From Dioszegia crocea (lineage: Eukaryota; Basidiomycota; Tremellomycetes; Tremellales; Bulleribasidiaceae), in assembly GCA_001600615.1 (NCBI GenBank), contig BCKK01000005.1:1637559-1701558 (forward strand): a stretch of DNA of 64,000 bases. The letters are read 5' to 3'. The first letter of the stretch is position 1. Each line of letters begins with the position of its first letter. Below are positions 1 to 11,485 of this stretch, piece by piece. Position numbers and translations under genes: made by a program. The notes under the pieces are model-generated. The model saw nothing but the letters and a program-made list of their open reading frames with translations. It was not told the DNA's origin and searched no databases.

Positions 1-1720
1 AGATTAGGGTTATAAACGAAACGGGAGAAGGAGGAGGAGCTGCGCCAGAGATGGAGTATCAGTATGGGAATGAGATGATGTATCATCCGGATGTACCTGA
101 TCCGGATACGGGATCGGGGTGTGGGTGTGTAGGACCTTGTGATCCAAACGACCGGAGTTGTCGGTGTGTCAGGAGGCAAGAGTTGTATTTCTACGCTACG
201 ATGTTGACGGGTTTTGCGTATCATGAGTGAGTTATTTTGTTCTGCAGGGGTCAGTGTGAGCTGATGGATTCAGCGACGGGACGGTTAAGAACCTCTCGGT
301 ACCCGTTTGGGAGTGTGGCCCAAATTGCGGATGTCCGCCAAGCTGTATGAACAGGGTACGTTGTAGATCCTTTTGTTGATGCGGCCAAGAAGGGACGAGG
401 CTGACTTGGGTAGATCATCCAAAGGGGTAGAAGTCCAGGTACCGCGCTTGACCTTTTCAAAACGAAGAATAAAGGCTGGGGTATCAAGGCTCGATATGCT
501 ATACCCGTAGGGACGTTCCTAGGCGTTTACTCGGGTGAGATGATACCGGATTATGAGTCTGAACGACGGGGGTATCTGTATAATCAGATTAAGAGAACGT
601 GAGTTTCGCAGGCTTAAGGAAGGGAACGAAATCGCGAGAAATGACGAGATCTGGGACAGGATTGGATGAGGTTTGGGAATGGACACGCTGACGGTGTGTT
701 TATAGGTACCTGTTCGACTGTGATGGTTGGCAAATCCGTAATCCACCCGATCTGGATCAATTGCGTATTGTCGACCCGAGACTCGCCGACCTGGCTGAAC
801 AGTCCGTCAGACGATTCAAGGCCGTTGCTGAGCGGGCTGGCGAGAATGAGATGGATTACTATTCAGCTTATAGTGGTGAGTTGTTGCGCCATCCAGATCT
901 GAAAAGGGAAGTGCTAGAGCTGATCCGGCAGTTGACGCGTTTCATTATGGGGTATGTACTAGTATTCCTGCCTCGAGAGCTAGAGCTGACCTACGTCTTT
1001 TCCTTGATTACAGAATGTGAGTCTTTCCCTCGTCTCTATAGGAGTCGTTTGATTTAGCGCTGACCCTCAAACAGTTCACCCGTTACTTTGTATGTCTAGC
1101 TCAATGATGAGCCCGGTCCGAAAGCTGACGGAAAACAGAACCACTCATGTGATCCGAATCTCGCTATCACACAGCATACGTCGGAGTGAGTCAATCATAT
1201 TGTATCGTCCAGGTCTTGCGCTGACAGACTATAGGATTATCATCCAGAACGTCCAAAGTCAGTTGCCATCTCCGGCGTAAACTCAGAACGCAGGACAAGA
1301 ACTGATACGCACAGATTGGTCATGTTTACCCGCCGACCCATCGCGGCCGGAGAAGAAATGTGCATCTCATATATGGGTATCCCGGTATGTTGTTCTGTCC
1401 CTCTATGTCAATGAGAAGAGGAAAGCCTGACAGTAAATTATAGGACGACGACGATATCCCAGTCGTACCCATACCAGCTCCCAAACCTGCTAAAAGGGGC
1501 AGCAAGTCTAAACGCAAGAGCAAAACGTCAGCAACGGCTCATGTTGCCATTGCGGCGACTGCGCAAATTACCGATGCGAATTCGAGTTGTAAATGGTCAG
1601 TTTTCACCTTCCATACTTTGCGGGATGGGTTGGCAAGTGATGATTGGAACTGATCAAGATAGTCAAGCGTGGAACTGTAAAGGATCGATGTTCTCCATTG
1701 ATGTCAGGGAGACTGAGTAG
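1..1720 (+). CDS. CLR4: Histone H3K9 methyltransferase, Clr4/SUV39 family (3' part)
   Basis: Writes H3K9 methylation for heterochromatin. The open frame runs off the left edge, so the N-terminus, where a chromodomain would be expected, is not visible. Exons read by eye: 1-226, 274-355, 414-598, 706-875, 932-951, 1014-1016, 1075-1089, 1139-1185, 1235-1276, 1315-1384, 1444-1595, 1663-1720. In order they give a Cys-rich pre-SET (GCGCVGPC, then ECGPNCGCPPSC), SET (KGWGIKA, FLGVYSGE, VDAFHYG-N-FTRYF, NHSCDPN, AAGEEMCISY) and a post-SET CXCX4C (CKCQAWNC) before TAG. With pre-SET, SET and post-SET all present this is SUV39-type rather than Set1 or Set2. The SET core is cut into very small exons, one of only 3 nt (see findings). 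Family call is firm; individual junctions are inferred. Confidence 0.9.
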
Positions 1721-2144
1721 TCATAGGCGGTTGATGGTCAGGAGAACAGAGGTGGTCGATCTGAGGAGTAGCTGGAGCGCTTTGTTGTGATGCTCTAGTG
1801 CTAAATGCAGATGTACCTGGATCATAAGATCAAGGCGGGCAGACACCGGTCGTCTTGCGAGGCTGACATGCCATTTGCATGCGTGGACGTTTCCTATTTG
1901 CCTCCAGCTGGCAGGTCGACGACGACTGACAGTAACATTCGAAGCACGAATCGGACCATCATGACTCTACACACTATAGTCACTCGCTGAATTAACACAG
2001 TAGCCCGTACGTAGAGACCGTCTCCCCCTTCATTACGAAGTCGACGTGTCAACCAACACTCCCGTCCCTGTCGCTCTAAGCCACTCCCTTCTTCATTTCA
2101 TATTCCCGTCCCCGACTCCCCGTCGCTCTAAGCCACTCCCTTCT
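1721..2144. other. Convergent intergenic region CLR4 / transporter
   Basis: Lies between two 3' ends. No gene seen. It holds the upstream copy of a 26-bp direct repeat whose second copy overlaps the transporter stop codon. Confidence 0.6.
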
Positions 2145-2147
2145 TCA
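2070..2147. repeat. 26-bp direct repeat, two copies 52 bp apart
   Basis: The same 26 bases occur at 2070-2095 and 2122-2147, starting gtcgctctaagccactcc. The flanks (cccgtccc) are also alike, so a unit of about 52 bp was duplicated. The right copy includes the stop codon of the transporter gene. Confidence 0.9.
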
Positions 2148-3900
2148 ATTCATGTACCTGAACTCCTTGGCCCTATGCCCCTTGCCCAGGAGTACAGTAG
2201 GAACATCCCTACTCCCCCACCCTTCCGGCAACCCGTCTCTCACATTCCGCCTCTTGTTCTCCATCCGCATATACGCCCCAAACAAAACCACGCCCACCGC
2301 CGTAATCCCGCCAATCACCGCCGACGTAATCGTCGCCGTGGGATAACCAGTATCTTCTTCCCTCGCCATGTATATATTCCCAGCTACAAGTCCCGCCGAA
2401 TTGGCAATAGCGACCATAACTGCCGCCAGAATGATACGGTGAGATTGAGAGATGGTATTGTTGGTATACCAGACTGATAAGAGTGGGGAAGGAGCGGTAC
2501 AGCCTGCCGAAATGAGGAAAGTTGCAAAGTAACCTGCACCGCGTGAAGAGATTGGAATGACGGTAATGAGGATAAAACCGATACAGGTTATAGTCAGGGG
2601 AAGGGCGAGGTGGAGGGATCGTTCGCGGAAATGATCCGAGCTGAATGATAGGCCGATTGAGAAGATGAAATTGAGGAGGAATGGACCGCAAGTGAGGAGA
2701 TTGGTAGTGAGGGCGCCATACCCTAGTCGACGGGTGAGTTGGGGGATGTAGTTGAGGGCCGAAGGAAGTGGGACGCCGATACCGAAGGAGAGTAAAGCCC
2801 AGATGGCGTATCGCCAATCTTGGATGAATGGGAGATAGGCATCCTGCGCTATTAGTATTGCTGGCCCGGGTGGAATTGCGTACCGTGAGCGAAGACTTAC
2901 TTTCCACGAGACGACCTCTTCAATATCATGCGTTCCGTCCTGCAGGAGCATGGCGCGCAGGACTACCTTCTCATCCGGTGATAAAAGTCGCCATTCATAT
3001 GGCGTGGCAGGGAGGTAGAAGTAGCTAACAGTTGCAAAAGCCGTACAGACTGATCCTTGAATGAGCTAATGGATCATCAGTCAAGCTTCCTATACCACAC
3101 AATCGGATTGAGTCCCGAACTCACAAACAAAACTTGCCAGCCCTTCAAAGGTCCTCCTTCAATCCTAAACACCCCAAAGCTCAATAAACCAGAAACCATT
3201 CCGGCAAATGGGATGGCTGAGTACCATATCCCGACACGCTTCGCCAGATCACCCCTGGGGTAGAATTGGGACAGGTAGGCAATGACCAGAGGCATAAGTG
3301 GGCCTTCGACCAGACCGAGGAAGAAGCGGATCGTCAAGAGTCCGCCAAAGTTGGTTGCGAAGGCAGTGGCGATGCCGAGTAAGCCTGTGAGAATTAAGAT
3401 GATGGCGATGATTTGTGGAGCTGGGATCCAGCGGGTGACTGTTGTGTCAGTTGACGTACGTGGGGAAGATGTGGTAGCTTACGCATTGCCAAAGGTGCTC
3501 CTGAGAGACAGAGGGGGACATAGCCTAGCATGACGATCAGATCATGTACCGTCAGCTGATTTTCTGGTGCTAAGTCCACAGACATACTTACAATACTGAT
3601 TACCGACCAGACCGAGATCAGCATCAACACCGACAGTTTTGGCATTGGCAAGGCTCATCCTAGTCCGTCAGCGGTGATCTTTAAGTGAGCAAATAGCAAA
3701 CTCACCTCTCCATTCCAATAAAGAAGAAAAGCGCCGTCAAAACGGGCAGAAGGATAAAGTCCAATTTGCGCATTAAGCTATGAATATCAGTGAAGGGGCC
3801 TCATATGCGTGGCGAATGGTGAAGCTGACCGTTTTTGCAAGCGAAGATCGGGTTTGCTCGTCTTTTCCGATACTCCCTGTTTCGCTTCTCGGGATTCCAT
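2145..3900 (-). CDS. MFS transporter, Dal5/allantoate permease (anion:cation symporter) family
   Basis: Plasma-membrane carrier for a small organic anion; the Dal5/Tna1/Liz1 group includes transporters of allantoate, nicotinate and pantothenate, and the substrate cannot be told here. Start at 3900 (MESREAKQG), with a 71-nt first exon that joins in frame to the first membrane segment (LMRKLDFILLPVLTALFFIG). Next come SLANAKTVG and DLGLVGNQY, the conserved loop after TM1, then FFLGLVEGPLMPLVIAYLSQFYP and YSAIPFAGMVSGLLSFG of TM4-5, and an EEVVSWK linker to the second half (FIQDWRYAIWALLSFG onward). The tail is hydrophilic and ends in RYMN before TGA. Several short introns with ctgac-type branch sites; about 500 residues, usual for the family. 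Confidence 0.85.
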
Positions 3901-4188
3901 GTTCTCGTCAACCTTCATCTTGGATTAGTGTGTGTAAGGAGATGTATGTTGTTGAGAGATGAACGGAGTTGTAAATTTGAGTCAGTAGTCAACATCTTGA
4001 AATCCGAAAGGCCGATCCTTTGAAGCTTTGAGGGTGTGTGTGAGGGACTATCCCCACCCCATCTGAGAGCTGCAATCCCGGCCTGAACGGAGTTGGAGGA
4101 TTCCGAGTCAGTATGATCCGATTCCGTCGGAAACATGAACGTCATACTTCCTACACTCCACTCACTACCCTCGTCCACTCATCCTCAC

Positions 4189-6425
4189 CTAAACCTTCTT
4201 CTTCTTCCTGGGCTGCAGGACCGTAACCACCTCCGCCTCCCTCTCCCTCTTTCCTCCTTTCCCACTAAGCACCTCCAGCTCCTGCGCAGACTTAGCAGGA
4301 ACAACCCCTTCACACCATCCATCCAGCCCCTCCTTTCCAATTTCCCCCAAGATGATCTGCCGAGTGGAGCTTATCCAATCTTCGGACCCTTGGAGTGCCC
4401 ACTCGAGGGTCGAAAAGTCCGTATTTGCCAGGGCGGTCTGGATTCGCTCGACTATCGCGTGAGGGAGGTTACCCCTTCGAATGACGGGATCGGGGTGGGT
4501 TGCCGATGAGGATTGGGACGGAGATGGGTTGACGGGATCAGGAGAAGGAGCCAAAGGTGAGATCATAGGTAAAGGTATGGACGATAACACATCCTTCCAA
4601 TCTGGCGGTGCACTAAGTTGTAAGGTGAAGAATCCAGTGACGTTCGATGCGCATTCGCCTCGATACCCTATCCTCTCCCAGAATTCCGATAGTTTTATCT
4701 GGGAGAGTAGGCGATGGGCTTGTTGTCGGTACGCCTCGTCTTGCTGCTGAGAAGCAGATTTGGGGTTTTGAGATTTGGGTAGTTTGGATGATGATTGAGA
4801 GGAGGAAGGGGGCGGTAGTGTAGCTGATTGGGAAAGTGAAGGGACGCCAGGGGATTGTAGGTTGGGTGTGGGTGTTGAAAGAGGTGATGTTGGTTTAGAT
4901 GGGTCAGCGGCGAGTGCGGAGCTGGAGCTGGAGTTGGGAGTCGGATTGGTTTGAGTGGGAATAGGGGCGAATATAGATGATCGATTTAACGCCAGTGCAG
5001 TCTTTTGCTTGGCTGCAGTCTGTTCTGCCGTCTCTTCCTCATTTTCCTCTTCTTCATCCACCACCCCGGTCTCACCAACCCCCGCGCCTATCGGATCTTT
5101 CGACTTCTTGCCCCTGGACCCTCGTTTACGCTTAGGTAAACCACTCAGACCGTCCGCTTCCTTCCTCTCCTTCTCCGTATCCTGTGTCCCCGCCTTCCCC
5201 AACTGCTCTTTCCTATCCGACTCCATCTGTGCCGCCCCTGACACATACTCCTCCCCGGTGGCATTAGCCACCTCTTCCAGAAACCTAGTCTTCGGATCGT
5301 CCTCAAGACTAGGAATCAGATCCGCGAGGCTGTACCCTGCCTCATATTCCCATACCCGTGCAGGACCGGTACGGGTATTTGTCCCGACCCCAGGAATAGG
5401 TGTAGAGAATGGTGGTTCATATTTCCATTCCACGCCCTGTGGAAGTGGTTGTCTGGGTGTGCCTAAAACGCCCAGGGCTTCCATACTGGAGAATGACGGG
5501 AGAAGGTATGCGAGGTGAAGTTGCCCCGGGGGGATTCTGTCGTGCGTCATGGACAAGCCAGTGAATTCGGGTAGGCTGGGAGGCTTGGGTTGGGACGGTC
5601 CAGCGGTGGGAAGAGAGGCGATGGCTGACGGTGCAGCAGAGGTGGAGGGGTCACCAGATGGAGTGAGTCCAATGATACTCCTAGCCACATCTTCATATAC
5701 CCCCTTCCACCAACCGCATAATTTCGCCCCGCCTAAATTCTTCTTACCCGCTTCGGAATTTGGGAATAGGTATTGCCCCTGACTCCGCGCGAATAGTTGG
5801 ACCCTGACATTGGGTGTGGGTCGAGAGGCAGGAAGAAGGAAGTGAGATATGAAGGATGTGATGAGTGTTCGAGTGAGGGGTAAGGGGCGTGAAGTAGGTG
5901 TGTGAGAGGGATAGGATGAGGAATCGACTTTCGATATGTATAGTATAGACGATTGGGATTGGGGGAGAATGTATAGGTGAGCGGAGATTGCTGAAGTTAA
6001 GACTAGTTGATGTTGGGGTGTAGAAGGGTTTGGTGGTGCTGTAGAAGGTTGATCCTCGATTTGATCAGCCATTTTGACGTCCCCTTCCCCTTCTGTTGAT
6101 TGGGACACGGTGCTAGATTCAGGAGCGGGAGGAAGAGGCACATCGACTTCACAGCCCAGAACCACAAAGTAATCCACCTGGAAACATCTCGGTGGGATAG
6201 TTGTATGTGGGAAAAGCGATGATGTGCGCTTAGGTGTCGAGGTGAGGGATATAATGTGGAGTTTGTCTGCGTTGGGAAGGGTGGATAGAGAGGTGAGAAG
6301 GTGATCTTTGAGGCTAGAGATCGGGTCAGCTATCGTATGGCGTAGAATGTGAAGCTGCTTTGGTGCATGTATGGGTGGGTGGGGTGGACTGAGTGAGAGA
6401 CGTACCTGGGAGTAGAGGGTGACAT
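4189..6425 (-). CDS. RTT109: Histone acetyltransferase Rtt109 (H3K56)
   Basis: Fungal-specific acetyltransferase that, with Asf1 or Vps75, acetylates newly made histone H3 at K56. Two exons, 6425-6406 (MSPSTP plus 2 nt) and 6313-4189, give 714 residues; the short first exon is what supplies the ATG. Family blocks in order: LKDHLLTSLSTLP at the N-terminus, QGQYLFPNS...LCGWWKGV (about residue 180-220), YLLPSFSSMEALGVLG, the DDPKTRFLEE block that carries the Asp pair important in yeast Rtt109, and FWERIGYRGECAS near 545-560. The tail ends in PRKKKKV, a likely nuclear signal. It is far longer than the 436-residue yeast protein because about 170 disordered Ser/Pro/Lys-rich residues separate the last two blocks. 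Confidence 0.9.
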
Positions 6426-6851
6426 TGAGGCTCAGGAAAAAAATGAAGGAAAGCCGCGCTCTTGATTGAGCGAGAATTCTCCTAGGTACTGAGGCCTGAA
6501 TGGAGTCGACCAGTGTACGCTGCTCTGACTATGTGGTCTGTCGTAATGCTGAGTGATGAGAGTGAGAAGGATAGAGGTGAAAGCAGGAATGAGGAGTTCA
6601 ACGCGAAATTTCAAGGGTCGCGTTCACCTCCACCACGCGTCCAAGTCAAGGCCATTATCCATATATGGCGCCAGGTCAATCTCAACCAGTGGGCTGCAGC
6701 AGAAGCAAAGTACTAGTACATGTGTGTATCGTCTAGCGAATCCACCTACTGCCCTAACCTCTAAGAAAACTCGAACCGATATAAGACTACAAATCTTTTC
6801 TAACCAAGAGATTAATTTACACGTCGGACCTTCAACCCAGCTCAACTCAAG
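6426..6851. other. Intergenic region RTT109 promoter / RIM101 3' end
   Basis: Holds the RTT109 5' leader and the 3' end of RIM101. No coding or RNA gene seen. Confidence 0.5.
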
Positions 6852-9341
6852 CTAAGCCTCGACCGCCTCTTCATCTTCCATCCGCTCTTCCGCGTCCGCC
6901 CGCACCCTATTCCTGTACTGCATATTGACAGCAACAAGCCAAGATTTGATGAGCGCAGCATGCTGTCTCCTCCTCTGCATATCCATCTCTTTATCGCCCA
7001 GTACCGCCGCGCCAGCATTACTATCCACCGATCCTCGTCGACTAGGACCATCAAGCTCCAACCGCTTGACAGCGCGCACCATATCATCCTCCGTCTGACG
7101 CTTGACGGGTGGAGGTCGGTATCCGACAACTTCACGTACGGAGGGTAGTTGCTCGTGGTGCTCGTCGTCGTTCGGACTGTGGATGGCGGGGAGAACAAGG
7201 TCGGGCCCATCGGGCATATCGTCCGATGTAAGAAGAGACCGAATGGATATTTTAGGAGTCTCCATTTGTTCTGGACTGTCGGCGTGAAGAAGGTCCTCAT
7301 CCTGCTCTTCATCCCTATACTCCCCTTCATCCTCTTCATCCGCCTCCAAGTCCAATTCCGTCCGCAGCGAACTCTCATTAACCCGGTTGATGAGTCTTGA
7401 CGAGACGGCCGCTCCGAGAGGCGCGACGTGCCTGTAAGTCTTCTTGTGGAAGTCACGGGGTTGGATCGTGGCTCCGACTCCGGGTTTGGAGCGCGCAAGC
7501 GAATCAAAGTCAAAGTCTGACGTAGACGGCTTGTAGGCGTGTCCCATTGAGAGTTCGGGGTAAGATGGGAAGTTTAGGTGAGAAGGGTTTGCGAATGCGT
7601 TGGGCGGTGTGTGGGATAAGGAATGGCCGCGGGGTAGACCGGCAATGTGACGCTTTGTGAATTCATTCATTGCGAGATCGGGGTTGGAGGATGCGCGTGA
7701 TCGCGTAGCGTCGAGTGAAGGGTACATGTTACCGAATGTGATGGATTGAGGGAGGGAGGCAGGGGGTAGCATGGGAATACCAGGCATACCTGCCAAACCG
7801 AGAGAAGCTAGTTCTTCGGGGTTGAAGAGGTCTTCAATGGGTGACGAGTCCGATAAGGGGGAACCAGAGTTGATACTGCTGGTTGAGAACCCAGAGTTGA
7901 AGGAGCCCGTGTGTGTCATGGGGACCGTGTTGAATTGGGGCATAGAGGGTCCAGAGACGGTGTCCCGACCCAGAGTAAGGAGGAAGGAGTTGAACATCTC
8001 CAACTTCTCAGGCGTATCCATATCGTGGAGCAGACTGTCGAGTGTGGCCCCACCCCCGCCGCCGCCTCCTCCACCGCGCCCGAAGCTGTTGGAAGAGGGA
8101 CCAGAGTAGCCGTGGTTGGAGTACCCGCCAAAGTTGTTGTTGCCGTATTGACTGTAGGGGTTGTGCATGTGTGGCGGCGGGGCAGAGAAGTTCGAGCCGG
8201 ACATGGGGAAGTTGGGAGGTACCATACCGTCCAACCTTGACATCATGTCTGATCGGTCAGTCTGGACATATGATTCGTTGAACAAACAACTCACCCCCAT
8301 TGTACACAGGCTCAACCTTTCGCTTCTTCATGTCGCTCCAGAAATCCCCAAACGCATCATCCGTGCCACGCTTGGACGGCTTGGACAGGCCTTCCTGGAC
8401 GAATTGCGCGGCAAAGTTCTGGGTCTGCTGCGACTGGAGTGAGACTTGCTGCAGGAGCTCGTACTCGCGCTGCTGGGTGGCGAGTAGGTCATCCTGTTGT
8501 TTCTTGTGGATCCGAGCCAAAGTCTCGGGTGTGGGAGACGAGTCGGCTAAATGGGGTCAGCACTGCAAACAATTGAAAGAATAGTGACATACCTAGCTCG
8601 AGGATGCGTCGATCCTGCGATGGCTTATAGGTGGATGGGGCCTCGTTATCGCTGGCGCCGGTGGATGTCGGGATTGGACCCACGCGCTGGTTGAACGCCG
8701 GGTCGGAGGATGTTGTAGCCTTGGATAGCTTATGCAGAACGTGGTGCTCCTGGGTGTGGATCCGCTCGTGCTTCTTCAGATCCTGGGGCCGTTTGAAGGT
8801 CTTCCCACAGACAGAGCATGGGTGGGGTTTCAAAGGTGTGTGCACTATATCGTCAGCCAAGATTATCGAATGGATATAATGAGGACTTACCCCGAAGATG
8901 ACTGGTGATATGGTCCCTCTTGACACACTTGACACCACACCCTTCCCATCCACACGTCAAGTTCAAATTGCCCGTACTCTTCCTTCCAACGTGCGAATTG
9001 CAAAGGTGATCATACAGCTTATCAGGGGATGAAAAGCTTTCGACACAATCGGCCCATTTACACTCGATGGATTCCTCATTACTCCCAGTCGAGGCATTGC
9101 TGATTCGCCTATCCTTGGCATTGCCATTCATCTCATCTCCGATATTGATGTGAATATTGTTTGAAAGTTCCGGAGTGACGGGTTCGAGGGATGAAGACGA
9201 GCGTGATGTCCGATCGGTATTGCTACCCGAATGAGAATGGGCAAAGGGGGGTTGAGGCATGTAGTGAGAGTTGCCATGATAGGCCGGCATAGAGTGGTGA
9301 GGGTGGAGAAAGGATGGTGGGAGGGAGGGGTAAGTGCTCAT
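6852..9341 (-). CDS. RIM101: PacC/Rim101 zinc-finger transcription factor
   Basis: Alkaline-pH response regulator; in Cryptococcus it also controls cell wall and capsule genes. Four exons (9341-8891, 8844-8593, 8546-8295, 8248-6852) give 783 residues. Three C2H2 fingers match PacC: C-X4-C-X12-H-X4-H (CKWADC...LYDHLCNSH), the [13 protein letters not shown] linker with CGWEGC and [11 protein letters not shown], and [21 protein letters not shown], which lies across the first intron. An exon after the fingers holds [17 protein letters not shown], the kind of short motif seen after the PacC fingers. The rest is disordered, with a Gly run and an acidic C-terminus ([12 protein letters not shown]). 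The start follows a pyrimidine-rich leader. PacC-type sites lie 200-250 bp upstream. Confidence 0.93.
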
Positions 9342-10170
9342 CGTGTCGATAAGGGTCGATGATGACTAATGGCGATATAACGAGTGTGTCGCCTGTTTCT
9401 TGTAGGCTGTCACGGTTAGGTGCAGGTATCTGTTGGTTGTTGTTTATTGATGATTGTAGATGTATAGATGGAGAAGAGCAAGAGGGGGGAAGAGGGGAAG
9501 AGGGGGAAGACAACAGATGTCTGCGACTAACAGGCGGCGAATGCCAAGACTAGCTCGGCGCCAGATTTCCTTGGTCTTTTCTTGGCCTTGGCACTCGTCC
9601 TTCCAAGTCATTTCGTCATCCATTCCTCGTCAAAAGATGGGTCCAAATTGGGCAAGGTCCTCTGCCACCTCCTGCCACTCACAGCCTGAGTGCATGTCAC
9701 CGCCAGTGTATCATCCTGCTTGTACACCCTACATGACAAGGCCTCTTGGAGCCGCCGCGAAGCTGTGCGGCACCCCTGACACTCATATCCGAAGAAGATT
9801 CCTGGTGTCAGGGGACCTCCGCGAGTCTCGGCATCCAACGGAGCAACGGCGGGCGGACATCGCCGCTCGGCTCATGACGTGGCACGGAGTTTGAGTCTAT
9901 TCCGTCGACGGCGATACTCGGCGAATTAATAAGGGTGGCGATTTGTCCATAACCTGTACATCATCTCTTACAAGGCATCATCCTACCTCTTTGCTCGTTA
10001 TGCAGCTGTACTAACTCTCCTGACCACTGAAGAGGCAGCTGGTCTGGTCTAGACTCACATACCTGACTAAGACGGATAGAAGGCGGTCAAGCTAGAGGTG
10101 TAGACACTGACACAATTGCAACCCCTAGGCCTGCCCAGTAACACCTCAAGCCTAGCACTCAAAGCATTCA
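9342..10170. other. RIM101 promoter region and 3' flank of the small unknown gene
   Basis: Apart from the GCCAAG sites no feature is recognised. Open frames here are short and look like chance. Confidence 0.5.
9543..9592. promoter_or_regulatory. Three GCCAAG (PacC/Rim101-type) sites upstream of RIM101
   Basis: GCCAAG at 9543-9548 on the plus strand and CTTGGC twice back to back at 9581-9592, so all three match the PacC consensus GCCARG. They are about 200-250 bp before the RIM101 start codon. Binding by Rim101 itself is inferred from the consensus. Confidence 0.55.
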
Positions 10171-10771
10171 TCACCGCCCAGATCTCCTCCGCAATCTGCT
10201 CAGACAGCTAGGCTTCGTAGCGCGCCGCGCTTGCCGGGCCAGATCCGGATTACCCGATGCCCAAAGACTTGATGTCCACACGATACCCCACAAACTTGCC
10301 CCTCTGCTATCTCGCGTGGGACCCCCTCGATCAGTCTTCGCACCGGTAGTCGTCCTCGGTTCTTGCGCTGTCGTCAATCTTTGCCCGTACCTCGCCTTTG
10401 CAGTTTCTGTGTTCTCCGCCAGCTTCTTGGCCCTTTTCTCCGCCAATATCTCCGGATCCTTGACTGACCACCCGGCCTGGAATCTTGCAGCTGTGCTCTC
10501 TTTGTCGGTCGGGCGATCAGCGGAGTCTGTGGCGAGTGAAGATGAGTAGATATTATTCCGCGAGTGGCGGCTGGGTCTGCTCGAAGAGAGTGAGGGGGAT
10601 GTCTCTGTAGGGCTGGCTGATGTATCGTCTATTCGGTCAGAATGTCTCCCCCCGCAGACGGCGCTTGATGCTAACTCGTACTGCTTGATACTCACCACTA
10701 ATGGGCGCCCCTAGGTCTGTCGACCGGCTTGTACTGGACCCTCGATAGGTATCTTTCCTGATTTTGACCAT
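10171..10771 (-). CDS. Small basic protein of unknown function
   Basis: Not recognised. Two exons, 10771-10696 (MVKIRKDTYRGSS...) and 10628-10171, joined by a 67-nt intron with gtgagt donor and ctgac branch, give 177 residues. The protein is Ser/Thr-rich in the first half, then has a charged stretch (ILAEKRAKKLAENTETAKAR) likely helical, and a strongly basic end (RLRRRSGR). No membrane segment or signal peptide. It stands alone between RIM101 and CPL1-like protein A. The well-formed intron that keeps the frame is the main support. Confidence 0.5.
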
Positions 10772-11485
10772 TTCCGGGTTTGCTTTTCTGATGTTTGGCT
10801 CTAGCTTGAAGCGTCAACGTGTTGATTGGGAGAGCAAGGAAAAGTATAGGTATAACTCTAGAAACAGAGATGGAGCCGAAGCGCGATGTGGTAGTTGCGG
10901 GGTTTAGAAAGCATGCGTCAATGCCCAGTACTGGACCAGTCTGCTATTTGTACCATGACGTACCTATTGATCAGGGTTGGAAGAAGAAAGGATGCAGAAT
11001 TAGAGACTGTTTGAGGGGGAAATGCGTAGACGGAGCTGGAACATCAGATCTCGCTTGGCTAGCACAAACGCAGGTTGACATCCCTTGATGTATCCGATCG
11101 TATGTGCAGACCAGACGATGCTAGCTACAAACGTGACATCCACCCGCGATGTCACAGCTGAGCTGAGCCACTAATGCAATCTGTGAACTCCGATGACAAG
11201 AGGCTACATTTCCAGTCTGTTACTTGATGATGATGCCATACTATGATGCATGAAGAATACTACTAAATATGTGTATATGATTTAAAGGATCTGATCTAAA
11301 AGACCTATGTACAAGGTCTGAGGAGGTTGAGAGAAGTCTATCAGTCTATGTAGAAAGAAGGTAAAACGAAATGTAATCGTAAGTGGAGTGGGTCCTGAAC
11401 GCCCACATGCCCGTCCGCTGACCCCTGAGTCCAATGTCCACTGCTGCAGTCCAATATCCGCCGTCCCTACTCCCTTAACGCACAC
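10772..11485. other. Intergenic region, no gene seen
   Basis: Promoter side of the small basic protein and 3' flank of CPL1-like protein A. One plus-strand frame (10819-11088) has no splice or family support. Confidence 0.45.

Noticed and set aside
519..746. Minus-strand open frame within the methyltransferase
   Set aside because: Antisense to exons and introns of the SET gene, with no family likeness or splice support.
4955..5518. 187-codon plus-strand frame opposite RTT109
   Set aside because: Shadow of a Ser/Glu-rich coding region; composition mirrors the real gene.
10819..11088. 89-codon plus-strand frame
   Set aside because: No leader, splice or family support; kept as intergenic.
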